Origin: Skeletonema tropicum
Taxonomy: Eukaryota > Bacillariophyta > Thalassiosirophyceae > Thalassiosirales > Thalassiosiraceae
DNA length: 64,000 bases
Assembly (NCBI GenBank): GCA_037178625.1
Contig: CM074129.1
Location: forward strand, 1,984,001-2,048,000
Reading direction: 5' to 3'
Positions 43,716 to 54,500 of this stretch are shown piece after piece. The position numbers and the translations under genes are program-made. Within the stretch, counting starts at the first letter, position 1. Each line of letters opens with the position of its first letter. A model generated the notes under the pieces. It had not been told where the DNA came from. It did not search any database and worked only from the letters and a program-made list of their open reading frames with translations.

Positions 43716-44132
43716 ATGGCGTGCCGCAAAACAGCTTCCATCCTCTTCATATCTCTTGCATCGATTGCTTGCTTTTGCAATGGATTTGCCATTACGAAAG
43801 GGGTTGGAATTGCCGTCAATTGATTCCATCTTCTACAACCACAAAATATAATCAATCTCGATTGCCTTTTTCACCTTCCAGAACGAATACAAGCTACACA
43901 GCAGCGGCATTATCACCACTGCAAGCAAAGAAAAGTAAAGATGAAATATCTGAAAATGAAAGTGGGGATAAGCAGAAGTTAAGTCCAGCAACGTATGACG
44001 TTGACGTATGTTCTTGCGCCCTTCGTCTTCATTTTCGGACTTGACATCGTCCTCAACATTCTAGTTGTCACCAAGAGATCTCTGGAGGTAGCCTTCACCG
44101 GAGAGTATACTGTGTGGACACCGTGGCAATAG
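43716..44132 (+). pseudogene. Small one-TM protein, copy B, frameshifted
   Basis: Identical in layout to 39315-39719, but one base is missing in the GGG-rich stretch after TTACGAAAGG, so translation stops after MACRKTASILFISLASIACF and ~15 more residues. A 13-bp insertion near 43994 (GACGTTGACGTAT) would bring the downstream frame back into register. Signal peptide and membrane segment remain recognisable in separate frames. Confidence 0.75.
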
Positions 44133-44246
44133 CTATTATGTTGGAAAAAGAACCAGAGATGCTGGTGTGCAGCGTACCAAATATTTAGACACAAACAAAT
44201 AATAATGAGCTTAAAACATCCGTACAATTATACAAAAAAACCTCAA

Positions 44247-45254
44247 TCAAACAATCAAAGCATTTCCTTCTCCAGCAAGAGCACCATTTTCAATCCCTTC
44301 ATATGCCTCATCATCCATATAATTCGATACACCCACACTATCGCAGCATGTAGCCCTCCTATAATCATAGTCCACAGTATGACGAGCCATTTGGCTTGTA
44401 ATACAACAAGGACAGCACATGGCACAACAAACATCTTCCCATCCGACAGGAACACCTGCCGAACAGAGCATATTTCTTCCATCACCACTGCAACAGATCC
44501 CATTGGTGGGGTTACCTCCACAATACAAGCATAGACAACGTTCCTCAGGGATGGAATACACATGGCGCATGGTTGCCCGTAACTGTACCATCGTGTAGAA
44601 GAAATAAAATCCAAATAGTGCCGATAACATTTTGTTGATAGTGAGATTCCTCTGTTCCTCAAATGACAAATTATCATAGGCATCGGGATCAGTTGGATCA
44701 TCCAATACCGGGGCGGGAAATACAATCGTCAATAGTACTACACTTAGCACGAGCACAAGTATAACATTGCAAAATGTACGTTTCCACCGTTGATCCACCT
44801 CAGTCCGACTATCACTCAAATTTACACTGCTATTTCGAAAATGAGTCCGTTGTCCCAACCAAGTCATCTTCATTCGCGTCAACAGTTGCGCAACGAGGAT
44901 TGGTCGGCAGAAACAAGCGATTAGGAGCGAGGGATGACATGGGCCGAATTGACAGCAGTCACAGAGTGCATCCCTCCATGCACCCGTTGGAATTTTGTCT
45001 TCTCCGGTGGTGTTGGGCGGGTTGAGCGGGATGAGAGAGGCATTCTTCGCAATTGGTGTTGCCTCCGCTACTGCTGGGGGGATGAAGGGTACGATGAATC
45101 GTTGGCCCTTGACTACACCGCCTTCGGGTACTGTTACAGTGAAGGTCTTCCCTTCGTAGAGTGCGTCGAAGGTGTACCCTGCGCTTAGTGTTGCGGGGGC
45201 TATGACTTGGACGTTGGCGGGTTGTGTGGTTGAGCCGTAATCTTTGACTGTCAT
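44247..45254 (-). CDS. PLAC8-family Cys-rich membrane protein, 335 aa (copy B)
   Basis: Start ATG at 45254 gives exactly the same length as copy A. Differences are a few conservative changes (for example SAGYTF for NAGYTF and TIVFPAPVLD for TVVFPAPILD). All Cys of the PLAC8 clusters and both hydrophobic segments are kept, which suggests the copy is under constraint or very young. An upstream in-frame extension to 45371 lacks any supporting feature and is not used. Confidence 0.85.
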   Translation of the reverse strand: MTVKDYGSTTQPANVQVIAPATLSAGYTFDALYEGKTFTVTVPEGGVVKGQRFIVPFIPPAVAEATPIAKNASLIPLNPPNTTGEDKIPTGAWRDALCDCCQFGPCHPSLLIACFCRPILVAQLLTRMKMTWLGQRTHFRNSSVNLSDSRTEVDQRWKRTFCNVILVLVLSVVLLTIVFPAPVLDDPTDPDAYDNLSFEEQRNLTINKMLSALFGFYFFYTMVQLRATMRHVYSIPEERCLCLYCGGNPTNGICCSGDGRNMLCSAGVPVGWEDVCCAMCCPCCITSQMARHTVDYDYRRATCCDSVGVSNYMDDEAYEGIENGALAGEGNALIV

Positions 45255-45704
45255 GGTGATTAATTTTTTTATGATGATACTCCTAAGTAATATCTTTTTC
45301 AAAGATACTTTTTTATGCCCCGCTCTTACGTGCAAGAAGAAATTTGACAAGTATTTGTCGTTACCCCACACCCTGCAGTTTGCGATGTTTGTACGACTAC
45401 TGTAACCTTGTTATTAGTTGATGAATAGTAATAATATATTGTTGATGATATGAGCAGTATCACTTCGGCTTGGATGAGCGAGGTGTTGTTGCATTGTCAT
45501 GGTTCCAGAGATGATAGATTTCAAAATTCTGCTTTCGTTGATGTGTTGACACATCACACTACAGGTCTCGGTTATCGTTTCTCAGCGATGGTTGGTTGAT
45601 GGAATCGTTTGGGATGATGGGAGGGGTTGAAACATGTGATTTGTGTAGTGGTATCTATGATTATGTACTTTAACGTATGTAGGAGCTGAGACTTCGAGTT
45701 ATCT
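45255..45704. other. Spacer between PLAC8 copy B and the 9-kb array
   Basis: Contains the remaining duplicated 5' flank of the PLAC8 gene to about 45525, then ~180 bp of single-copy sequence. The 9-kb array begins abruptly at GGTCGTAATCGAAG (45705) in the middle of what is an exon in the complete copies. Confidence 0.5.
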
Positions 45705-48439
45705 GGTCGTAATCGAAGATGTGGACGGCTCGCTAAGTGGGACGTCTCCAGGGTTTTTCGTCCAAGTCGACCAACCAGCAGTGACCTCTTTCTTTGACAC
45801 TACCAGCTGCACTGAGGTTGAAAATGGCTGCCTTTTCTTTTGCGCAAATATTTGCCTCCGTCTTGGCATTGTGTCCATTTCTCAGGATTTCACCACTCGC
45901 AACTTTAAAATGCACATTTCCGATGGTATCAACACTGCATCGGTGAGTTTCAAAAAATGCAAATACATAAGTATGCAGCCATTCATGTCATTTTGTTCGT
46001 CCATCTCGCTTACTTCTCATCTTCTCCCTGCGTGCTTGTGTAAAATCTCTTAACCTCCCTTTCTTGAACCAGGTCAATCGCGGTAACATCTGGTTTGACG
46101 AGAAACAAAATCACTTAAGTGCTCCAATGCCACTGGCTTTGCCGGCAGCAGCAACCGGATCTCCTTATCAAATAAGTTTTACAGATGCTAATGGCAAACC
46201 AGCATGGCCAGGCTATGCCAGGCTAAATCTCGAACGCGCTCCTTCCTGTACTGGAGGAGTTAGCGCTGACGAGATCGAGTTCGTCATGCCAGAGGCAACC
46301 TTCGATCGTTGTCAAAACCTCTTCAAGTACGATGACTATCCCAATGAAATTCATGGTTGGCAAAATTTCTTTGCAGGCCTCAAAGTTTCCGAAGATGCTG
46401 GAAAGTATGTTATAAGCACGCTTCGGAGAAAGCATGACCGAGGCCACGTCAATTTGAGTCGGAATCTTGATACTAGTTGCTTCGTGGGTAATATCGGTCG
46501 CACGTTCCATGTTTTTGGCAAGATACGCATGCAGGATACATTAGGCAACGATGTTGCAAGTGACGGGACTTCGAATGCTTCGCCGAAAATTACATTCAGC
46601 ATCACAGGCGGCCAGTCGAATTTGGTGACAAGTTGGAATGTTGCAACATTTTCCGATGGAACTTGGGCCGAAATCAGTCGAGAGATTATCATTCCCAGTA
46701 CAATTGAAGGTGCGAATAGAGCTCAGCTAATCATTGACCAGGCCGAAAAAATGGAATTTTTGATTACGGACTGGGGAGTGGATCTGATCGCTAGTGAGGC
46801 GCCAACGCTTAAACCATCTCTCGTCCCTTCTCTTTCGCCGACATTGCGCCCAACACTCAAGCCCACTGCCTCTCTAGAGCCCACCAACACAGTGACTTTG
46901 AACCCGACAGAACAACCTATCACAGCTGCGCCAGTCCTGGCATCACCTACAAATTTGGCATTGAATGGACTCGCTTCGGCTGACTGTGAATGCTGGAATG
47001 GCTTTGCTTACAAGATTATTGACGGCAACGACAGCTCTATCAACCACAACTGTTGTAACAAAAATGGAGCGTGGGTAATGGTGGATCTTGGACTAGGCAC
47101 TCTCAACTACATTGAGAAGATTGTTGTGAAGAATAGGAAGGATTGCTGTGGAGGAAGATTGAAGCGATTTCATGTGGAACTACTTGACGCCGAAAAAACT
47201 GTTGTATACACTAAGTATCACGAAGGTTCTGTAGGTAATGGAGCAGTGCGTGAGTTCGTGGTTGACGATGGTACTGTCGCACGTTTTGCTCGTGTTAGGC
47301 ATGATGATTCCTACAAAGACTGTCTTCACATTGCAGAGTTGGAGGTATGGGGCTATCCGACAGAGGTACCAGCTTCACCAGAGCCTATCATTGGTAAGTT
47401 TCTTGTTGAGACGAATTGTTGTCAGTTTTCTTACCTTGCCGCATCCGCATACAATAGCTAACAATATTTGTATCAATTTTCACTACAGAAATGGCTACCG
47501 GAATGGAGGCTACTGCGTCCTCTGTATATAATTCAAACACTCTCGCCTCAAAAAGTGTTGACGGAAATATCGACACCATTCATCATTCTAAATGCAATGA
47601 AAATCCATGGTGGCGCGTGGATCTCGGTGTAATGTCATTCGTTCAAGATGTGAAGATTACCAACAGGAGAAACTGCTGTGGAGGAAGACTCAAACAAGCA
47701 ACAGTAAAGCTCTTAGACGAAGATCTAAATCTTGTCGATTCTCGCTACATCGAGGGGTCGGTTGGTAATGGCGCAATTGTTCAAAAGGTATTCAATGAAG
47801 CGGATTCCGAAGCAAGATATGTGGAGGTATCTTTCAACAGGAACGATTGCCTGCATATGGCCGAAGTACAAGTTTATGGTTATCACTTGATGGCTAAGCC
47901 GACGAGCGCCCCTACACCAATGCCTTCAAATGTTGCTCTGGGAAAGCCCGCGACTCAATCTTCTACCTACAACAATAACGCAAATGACGGTGCCTCCATG
48001 GCTGTCGACGGGAGATATGATACCTTTACACACACAGAGTGCTGGAAGGGTATCAATCAATGGTGGAGGGTGGATCTTGAGGATGTGTACACGATTGCAA
48101 CCATCACTGTGGGCAACCGCCTAGATTGCTGTGGTGGTCGCTTCCATGATGCAACGTTTTACTTTTACGATGAAAACGACGTGGAGGTTCATGTGATGCC
48201 AACTTCTGGTGGCATCGGAAGTAAGAAATCATTTTCAGTGCGTAAGTCTTTTCTGCGTTTGACTTTTTTGCCAGATTTGCCAGAACCACAATCTCTTCAC
48301 ATTTTCCCCACTAACAAAGAAGTGTTGTCTTTGTCCTCTATTTACAGCAACTGTCGATGCCAGGTATGTCAAGGTTGAGCTTGGAGACCAAGATTGTTTG
48401 CAGATTGGCGAGTTTGAAGCTTGGGGCTGGCAGGAATAA
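45705..48439 (+). pseudogene. 5'-truncated copy of the G8/FTP/CEMIP-like secreted protein gene (copy 0)
   Basis: Corresponds to exons 5 (3' part, to 45942), 6 (46073-47393), 7 (47489-48241) and 8 (48348-48439) of the complete gene at 51544. It lacks the signal peptide, G8-like domain, FTP1 and most of the beta-helix core. Coding sequence and splice sites that remain are intact and almost identical to copy 1. The exception is a 21-bp patch in FTP4 (VDGRYDTF here, VDGNYNSF in copy 1). It has no start of its own and is probably a passive array end. Confidence 0.85.
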
Positions 48440-48587
48440 TGTTTTTACTATACTAATAGACTGAGAGCAACCAGATAAGGTTTTCAAGACAGGAATATAC
48501 TTATTTTGCTCCAAGATGCCGGTTAATTTTAGGAATTTTTGTGTCAAGTATTAAAAGTATTGCTTTGCTTTGTTTGCCAGCAGCCTT

Positions 48588-49598
48588 TCATATTGATAAT
48601 GTAGTTGTCGCCGAAGATAAAGTCATCGAGGTAAATCTAATTCGAGCTTCGACGAGGCTCAGTTGGCTGCTAAAGCCTAAAGCGACAGCGGCTAAGCTCC
48701 ACAATACACCGGCAACTATCACATGCTTTGAACCCTTATGAAGATAACAGCTTGCCCAAACGAATTGTGATTGAAGATAGCTTGAATTAGCGGGATTTGC
48801 GTTGTCGACACACCTTTCAGACTTGAGAAATACGAATATCAAAAACTGGCAGCAAATAGCGACTAACACTAACAGTGTTGAAATTACTCGCAAAGTGCCA
48901 TTTCCAAACTTCATACAGCTGGTGAGACAAAGGAGCAACACAATCGGAAAGCCAATGATCAGAGCTGTTGCACTAAATGCACGTGCCGCTTTGACATAGC
49001 CATCATTTACAACATTTGGCGGATACGGGTTGCACTGTGTGATGTGGTATTCAATGGCTTCATCGAAGTACTGAACGCCGTAAAAATATAGCCCATAAGA
49101 TACGCCATCAATAGTTTCATAACCTTCCTGATAAGTCATGTTAGAAGAAGGCCTATCAGCAATTCTTCTTTCGAAAAGAGTACACAGATTGTTACCAATC
49201 ACAGAGAAGCACACTTCGCACGGAACAGACAAAAATGTTATGGCCAACACAAGTCTTCAAGAGAAACCACAAGACTACGTTTCACACTCAATCTTACCTG
49301 CTGCAATGGCGAGAAGTGTTGGCATCAAAGAAGCAAAGATCCCCCGGGGAAAGGAGAACGCCACGAACCATGGTTCTTCGCTGATATCACCTCCAAATGA
49401 ATTCTCTGACTGGACAGACATATTTCCAACATCATCATCATTCGATACAGCTGTAGATGCATTTTCATATTCATGGACAACTTTGGGAAGGACATCTGAC
49501 AATGTATTAATGCTATGATCCTGCATACTGCCAAGGCAAACGTGAATTTCACGGAACATCCTTGATTTGTAGTAAGGAACATATGGCACCAACAACAT
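48588..49598 (-). CDS. Four-TM membrane protein, 308 aa (unit 1)
   Basis: Two exons, 49598-49298 and 49213-48588, joined across an 84-bp intron (GCAGCAG|GTAAGA to GTGCGAAG|TGTGC), in phase. Hydrophobic segments: GIFASLMPTLLAIAA leading into CFSVIGNN, then FSATALIIGFPIVLLLCLTS, ISTLLVLVAICCQFLIFVFL and VIVAGVLWSLAAVALGF. Between TM1 and TM2 a Cys-bearing loop (about 90 residues) carries GYETIDGVSYGLYFYGVQYF. The topology is tetraspan-like but no tetraspanin CCG motif is seen. Function unknown. The start is 57 bp from the divergent oxidoreductase start, so they probably share a promoter. Its 3' end faces the CEMIP-like gene. Confidence 0.75.
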
Positions 49599-49655
49599 CA
49601 ATGTAGTCAAGTGGTGAGGACAATAGATAGAGTTGCTAGAGAGGCGAGGAGAGAC
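49599..49655. promoter_or_regulatory. 57-bp divergent spacer between four-TM and renalase-like genes (unit 1)
   Basis: The two start codons point away from each other with only 57 bp between. The same spacer recurs in unit 2 (58623-58679) and as a duplicated fragment at about 42874-42930. It must contain, or sit inside, a bidirectional promoter, unless upstream alternative starts are used. No TATA box seen. Confidence 0.4.
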
Positions 49656-51008
49656 ATGCCATCAATACTGACAACCACACTCCTACTATCCATCACTCTC
49701 ATCACCATCATGATCCGGAGGACAACATCTCTAGCACTCTCCGCAGCAAAAACGAATGATCGCATCAAAGTTGCCATCTTGGGCTCAGGAATGAGCGGCT
49801 GCTCTGCCGCGGCAACTCTTCTCGACTCATCATCCAACAACAGTAACTTTGACATTTCGGTATATGAAGGAGGACGTGGCATAGGGGGACGCATGTCGAC
49901 ACGACGCATTACCGATGAGTCGGGAAATACACTGTATCAATTCGATCATGGATGTCAGTACATTTCTGCTCCCAAGACGGAGTGTTTTAGAAACGAGTTG
50001 GACAAGTGGAAAGAACGAGGCTGGGTTCAACCGTGGAAAGGAACGTTTGCAACTGTTAGCGCTGTATCGACCGATTCTTCTTCGCCCGACATTGAACTTA
50101 GTGTAGAATCATCATCTGATGGGAAAGAAAGATATGTTGGGTATCCAACCATGAATACTATTTGTGAGAACCTTCTATTCCAAACAAAATCAGAACAATC
50201 TACAATCAATGTAGTTACTGGAAAACAAGCTCGTGCAGTTGCAATGCATCATCATTCAAAAGAAGAAACTGGGCAATCTCCATGGCAACTATATCATAAG
50301 GATGAGCTGTTGGGTAGCTACGATTGGCTGGTGGTTACCGACCGTAATAGTGCTCAAGAACTTCGTCCAGATCTTGCAGATGCCAATGTCATGGAATTCA
50401 AACAAGTTAACGAACACGTGGAGTCCATCAAGTCTTGTACGACTATGATTGCATTCGAAAACCGGCTCCCGCTCCCATTTGATGGATTGATATTTGATCA
50501 TCACAGCAACCATGTAGTTATGAGAGAAGAGTTCAAGTCATTGGGTTGGGCGGCACGTGATTCATCCAAGCCTGGTCGTAGTAGAAATAAGGACAGTCCA
50601 GAATGCTGGGTTCTGCAATCGAATCCTGAAGAAGCTGTCCGTATACTGGAACTGGATGAGTTAAAGGATGCTACCTTGCCGCAAATTAGAGAAAAGATTC
50701 GAGAGCAAATGGTGAATGATTTCATTCATTGCATTCCAACCTTGACGGCACAGAGTGGCGGAGAAGAAGAAAGCAAGCAAATGAGCAATAACTTCAAAAT
50801 AGTAGATTCAATGGGACACCGTTGGGGAGCTGCATTTCCTTCGTTTGTCACGCAAGGTTTGTTTACAGAAATGGAAAGCCTAGTATTTCCAGAGAAGCAA
50901 TTTGTAGCATGTGGAGATTATTTTGGTGGGTATGCAGCTAGAATTGAGGGTGCCTTTCTCTCTGGGCGTGCTGCTGCCAACGATATTTTGAAGTGTGTTG
51001 AAAGGTGA
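49656..51008 (+). CDS. Renalase-like FAD-dependent amine oxidase/oxidoreductase, 450 aa (unit 1, intact)
   Basis: The ATG at 49656 opens a signal anchor (MPSILTTTLLLSITLITIMI). A Rossmann dinucleotide site follows (VAILGSGMSGCSAAATLL, GxGxxG), then VYEGGRGIGGRMSTRR with the ribose-binding Glu and the GGRM(S/A)TRR motif, and FDHGCQYIS, all in the order seen in renalase-type flavoproteins. The C-terminal FAD motif is CGDYFGGYAARIEGAFLSGR. Length fits the family with an N-terminal targeting extension. It likely oxidises a reduced nicotinamide or amine in the secretory pathway or plastid; the substrate is unknown. The single exon has no frame disruption here, in contrast to unit 2. Confidence 0.85.
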   Translation: MPSILTTTLLLSITLITIMIRRTTSLALSAAKTNDRIKVAILGSGMSGCSAAATLLDSSSNNSNFDISVYEGGRGIGGRMSTRRITDESGNTLYQFDHGCQYISAPKTECFRNELDKWKERGWVQPWKGTFATVSAVSTDSSSPDIELSVESSSDGKERYVGYPTMNTICENLLFQTKSEQSTINVVTGKQARAVAMHHHSKEETGQSPWQLYHKDELLGSYDWLVVTDRNSAQELRPDLADANVMEFKQVNEHVESIKSCTTMIAFENRLPLPFDGLIFDHHSNHVVMREEFKSLGWAARDSSKPGRSRNKDSPECWVLQSNPEEAVRILELDELKDATLPQIREKIREQMVNDFIHCIPTLTAQSGGEEESKQMSNNFKIVDSMGHRWGAAFPSFVTQGLFTEMESLVFPEKQFVACGDYFGGYAARIEGAFLSGRAAANDILKCVER

Positions 51009-51543
51009 GCCGTATTGACGACTATCTCTAGAGAGACTCTACATAGAGATTCAATATCTGATATCATCAACACAACAAACATACAAACCAATCTTCACTC
51101 TTCCGGTTCCCATGGTAAAATATTCGGGGACATCATTACAACTTTTGACGGGCTACCCCCTAAATTAAGCCTGAAATGAATTCGCTAAGAAGATCACCTA
51201 ATAAAATTCAATCACGGAATCAACTTTTAGCGGGCGTCCCATGAGGTTCCCTTACTTTTTAGGGATATATATGGTTAATGTCCCGAAGCAAAGGATGGGA
51301 TACCGCAGACAGTCATTTTCAAAAGCCGTTAGCGATTCACTGATGGTCGGAATCTATACAAGTCATAGTCCCGGAAAAACTTCATTTATGTTTGAAAGAA
51401 GTAGCAAGCACCTAAGTAAAGAAATATCTCTGCTATCTCACATTGTCAACGTCCTGGTATTGCAACTTGACAGCGATAAATCTTCTCGGCTAGCTCTAGA
51501 AATACTTAGCACGGCGATTATTTGGCTCCACAACCCTTTCAAT
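51009..51543. other. 5' flank of the complete CEMIP-like gene
   Basis: No gene. An in-frame upstream extension to 51241 exists, but the same region carries a one-base deletion in unit 2 (near 60449) that would destroy it. The extension is therefore non-coding and the real start is 51544. A stem-like CTCTAGAGAG lies near 51025. Confidence 0.5.
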
Positions 51544-54500
51544 ATGATGCGCTTGAAGGCCATCGCCATCGCATTGGCCCTCAATCTACCGACATCCTAC
51601 GCGGCAGATCGCCTTCGAGGCTCCTCCTCTCAACAACAAGCCGTGGTCACTGCTTCTACGGAAGAAACCCCCTCTAACGAAATCGACGTCCAGAGTGCTG
51701 GTATCGACCGCTCTCTCGCTTCAATCCACGAATCTGAGTTGAGCTTCTTAAATGATGACCAACTCGCGGCGCTTGGCGAGTACATCACCCGTTACTCAAA
51801 AGACGGAAACACCGATATCCCCGAGACCTGCCCCTTGGATTATGAGGGGGACGTTGACCCCTACCACCCCGACTCATACACCACTCTTGGTGAAAATGGA
51901 CGTTCGCTAATGGAGGAGATGGATATGGGGGGAATGGATATGGATCATGACACGGCACATGCTCACATGCATTACGTTGAATCAATGTGTAATCACATGT
52001 TGGATATGGCGCCGTGTGTGAACTGGTCCCAGTGGGTAGATATCAACAATATCACCATGTCCTCTGAGGTAAGATGATTGTGTACTGTTTCATTTACTTA
52101 TTTATCCGCGCGAGCGATCAATACCAATCAATTCACTCACGCTCTCTCTCCTTTTGCACGCACTCCCTCATATCAACATCTGCAGGTCAAGATTCCCTGT
52201 GGAGAATGCGTAACGCTCGATGCAGCTCCCGGGCAAAACATGACAGGCCAAACACTCGAGTTTGAACAGGGCTTGAACATTGTAGGAAAGCTTGTCATCC
52301 CGTCCGGTGCGGATATTCAGCTCATTACCAAGTATGTCTTCGTCCAAGGGCTGCTAGAAATGCCGCCACCACCTCCAGGCACTACCATTAGTTCAGAAGA
52401 CGTAGGGCCTAAAGTCAAGATTACTCTCTATGGCACTGATGAGATTTTCTTTACCGCTGACAATGCCACGGACAATGCCCACTTAGACGGGGATGCAGTT
52501 TCTGCCAAGGCATTCGTAGTGGCAGGAGGTCGAGTTGATGTGAGAGCTCTTGACCCTAGTTGTCCGGGCTGGGTGAAACTTCAATCCGTCACCTATGGAG
52601 ACCCCTTGCCAAATGTTGCTTTAGGGAAGAATGCGACTCAATCTTCTACCTACAACAATAACGCAAATGACGGTGCCTCCAAGGCTGTAGACGGGAATTA
52701 TAATTCCTTTACACACACAGAGTGCTGGAAGGGTATCAATCAATGGTGGAGGGTGGATCTTGAGGATGTGTACACGATTGCAACCATCACTGTGGGCAAC
52801 CGCCTAGATTGCTGTGGTGGTCGCTTCCATGATGCAACGTTTTACTTTTACGATGAAAACGACGTGGAGGTTCATGTGATGCCAACTTCTGGTGGCATCG
52901 GAAGTAAGAAATCATTTTCAGTGCGTAAGTCTTTTCTGCGTTTGACTTTTTTGCCAGATTTGCCAGAACCACAATCTCTTCACATTTTCCCCACTAACAA
53001 AGAAGTGTTGTCTTTGTCCTCTATTTACAGCAACTGTCGATGCCAGGTATGTCAAGGTTGAGCTTGGAGACCAAGATTGTTTGCAGATTGGCGAGTTTGA
53101 AGTGTACGGTTGGATTGCCACTGAAGGTATCCCATTGGCCGCAATGGATAAATTGCATGTTGGCTCAGAAGCAGCGAATTGCTGGAAGTCTCCAGGATCA
53201 CGTATCATGCTCACAAGTGATACGTACAGCTGGAGTGATAGTCATATCGAAGTTGTAGCAGATGTTCAATCTGATCCAGGAACACTTGCTGTCTTCCCAC
53301 TAACGAAGAAGAAGAGTGCAGTCGATGAAACATTTGGGTATCCAGACTTTGCAGTGGAGGTCGCTCTACTCGATCGATCTCTCATAATCGAGGGAGCGAA
53401 GGACGATGGAGAATTTGCTACTCTTGGAGGACACTTCGTGGTTCTGCACACTCCACATGTTCATCAGCATTTGGAGGGGGCTTTGCTACAAAATATGGGT
53501 CAGCAGGGAATACTTGGCAAGTACCCTCTTCATTTTCACATGTCAGAATGTGTTCATGGATCCACTCTCTCAAAGAATGTGATTTGGAAGTCGAATCAAC
53601 GTTGTATAGTTGTACATGGCTCCCACAATGTCACTGTTAGCGAGAATGTTGCCTTCGACACAAAAGGTAAGATACATACACTTGGCTGAACCTGAACCTG
53701 AACCATTTCAGAAATGCTTATACACGGGTACGCAGAAAGTTACTAACAGCTGTCTATATATATTCTTTTGCTCAGGACATTGCTTCATGTTAGAGGACGG
53801 GGGTGAGTGGGACAACGTCTTCTACAAGAACTTGGGCGCCAAGATAGCTGCCCTACCGCGAGATGTACCTAGAGCAGGAGAAACAGACTTGTTCCCTTCG
53901 GTATGTTTTAGATAGTGCCTTCGGTTTTGCTTTGCTGCAAGTTTTGTTTTTACTCTTTTGATCAAAATCCTCACAAAGGTTGCTTATGCTGCGTCACTTA
54001 CCATTCTTATAGGTATTCTGGATTACGAACCCTAGTAATGAATTCATTGGCAATGTAGCTGCCGGATCTCGAGGGGCAGGGTTTTGGTTTGAGCTGAAAT
54101 TGAGGGCTCCGTCATCTGAACTGGAAATCAATCACGGCATCAATCCCAAAGTCCTCTCACAGAAGACTTTCAGGGACAATGCTGCTCATAGCTCAGGTAG
54201 ACGAGCGGGTTTTACCACTTATGAGACAGGATATCAAGCGCCTCCAGGTACCGTGTGGGAAAACATCAAGGCCTACAAGAATAACGAAGCAGGTCTTTTT
54301 CAACACGGCACGACGAATATTGAATTTCGAGGTGGCCTGCTGGCCGACAACGGACAGGCAGCCCACAACTTCCATCATGATAATGCTATCTACGATGGCA
54401 CTGAGGTTATCGGAAGAAGTGAGCACATGCAATTTTTGATAGACCAAGGTAGGATCGACACTCATTGTAAGGCCGGTGGTTTGTCCTTGCAACCTAACGA

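Larger units (their letters stand above)
43668..45525. repeat. Segmental duplication, copy B (~1.86 kb)
   Basis: Matches 39250-41115 with scattered substitutions and small indels. The gene at its left is broken here while the PLAC8 gene at its right is intact. Confidence 0.85.

Noticed and set aside
51241..51543. Upstream in-frame extension of the CEMIP-like gene
   Set aside because: Disrupted by a one-base deletion in unit 2, and a signal peptide begins exactly at 51544.
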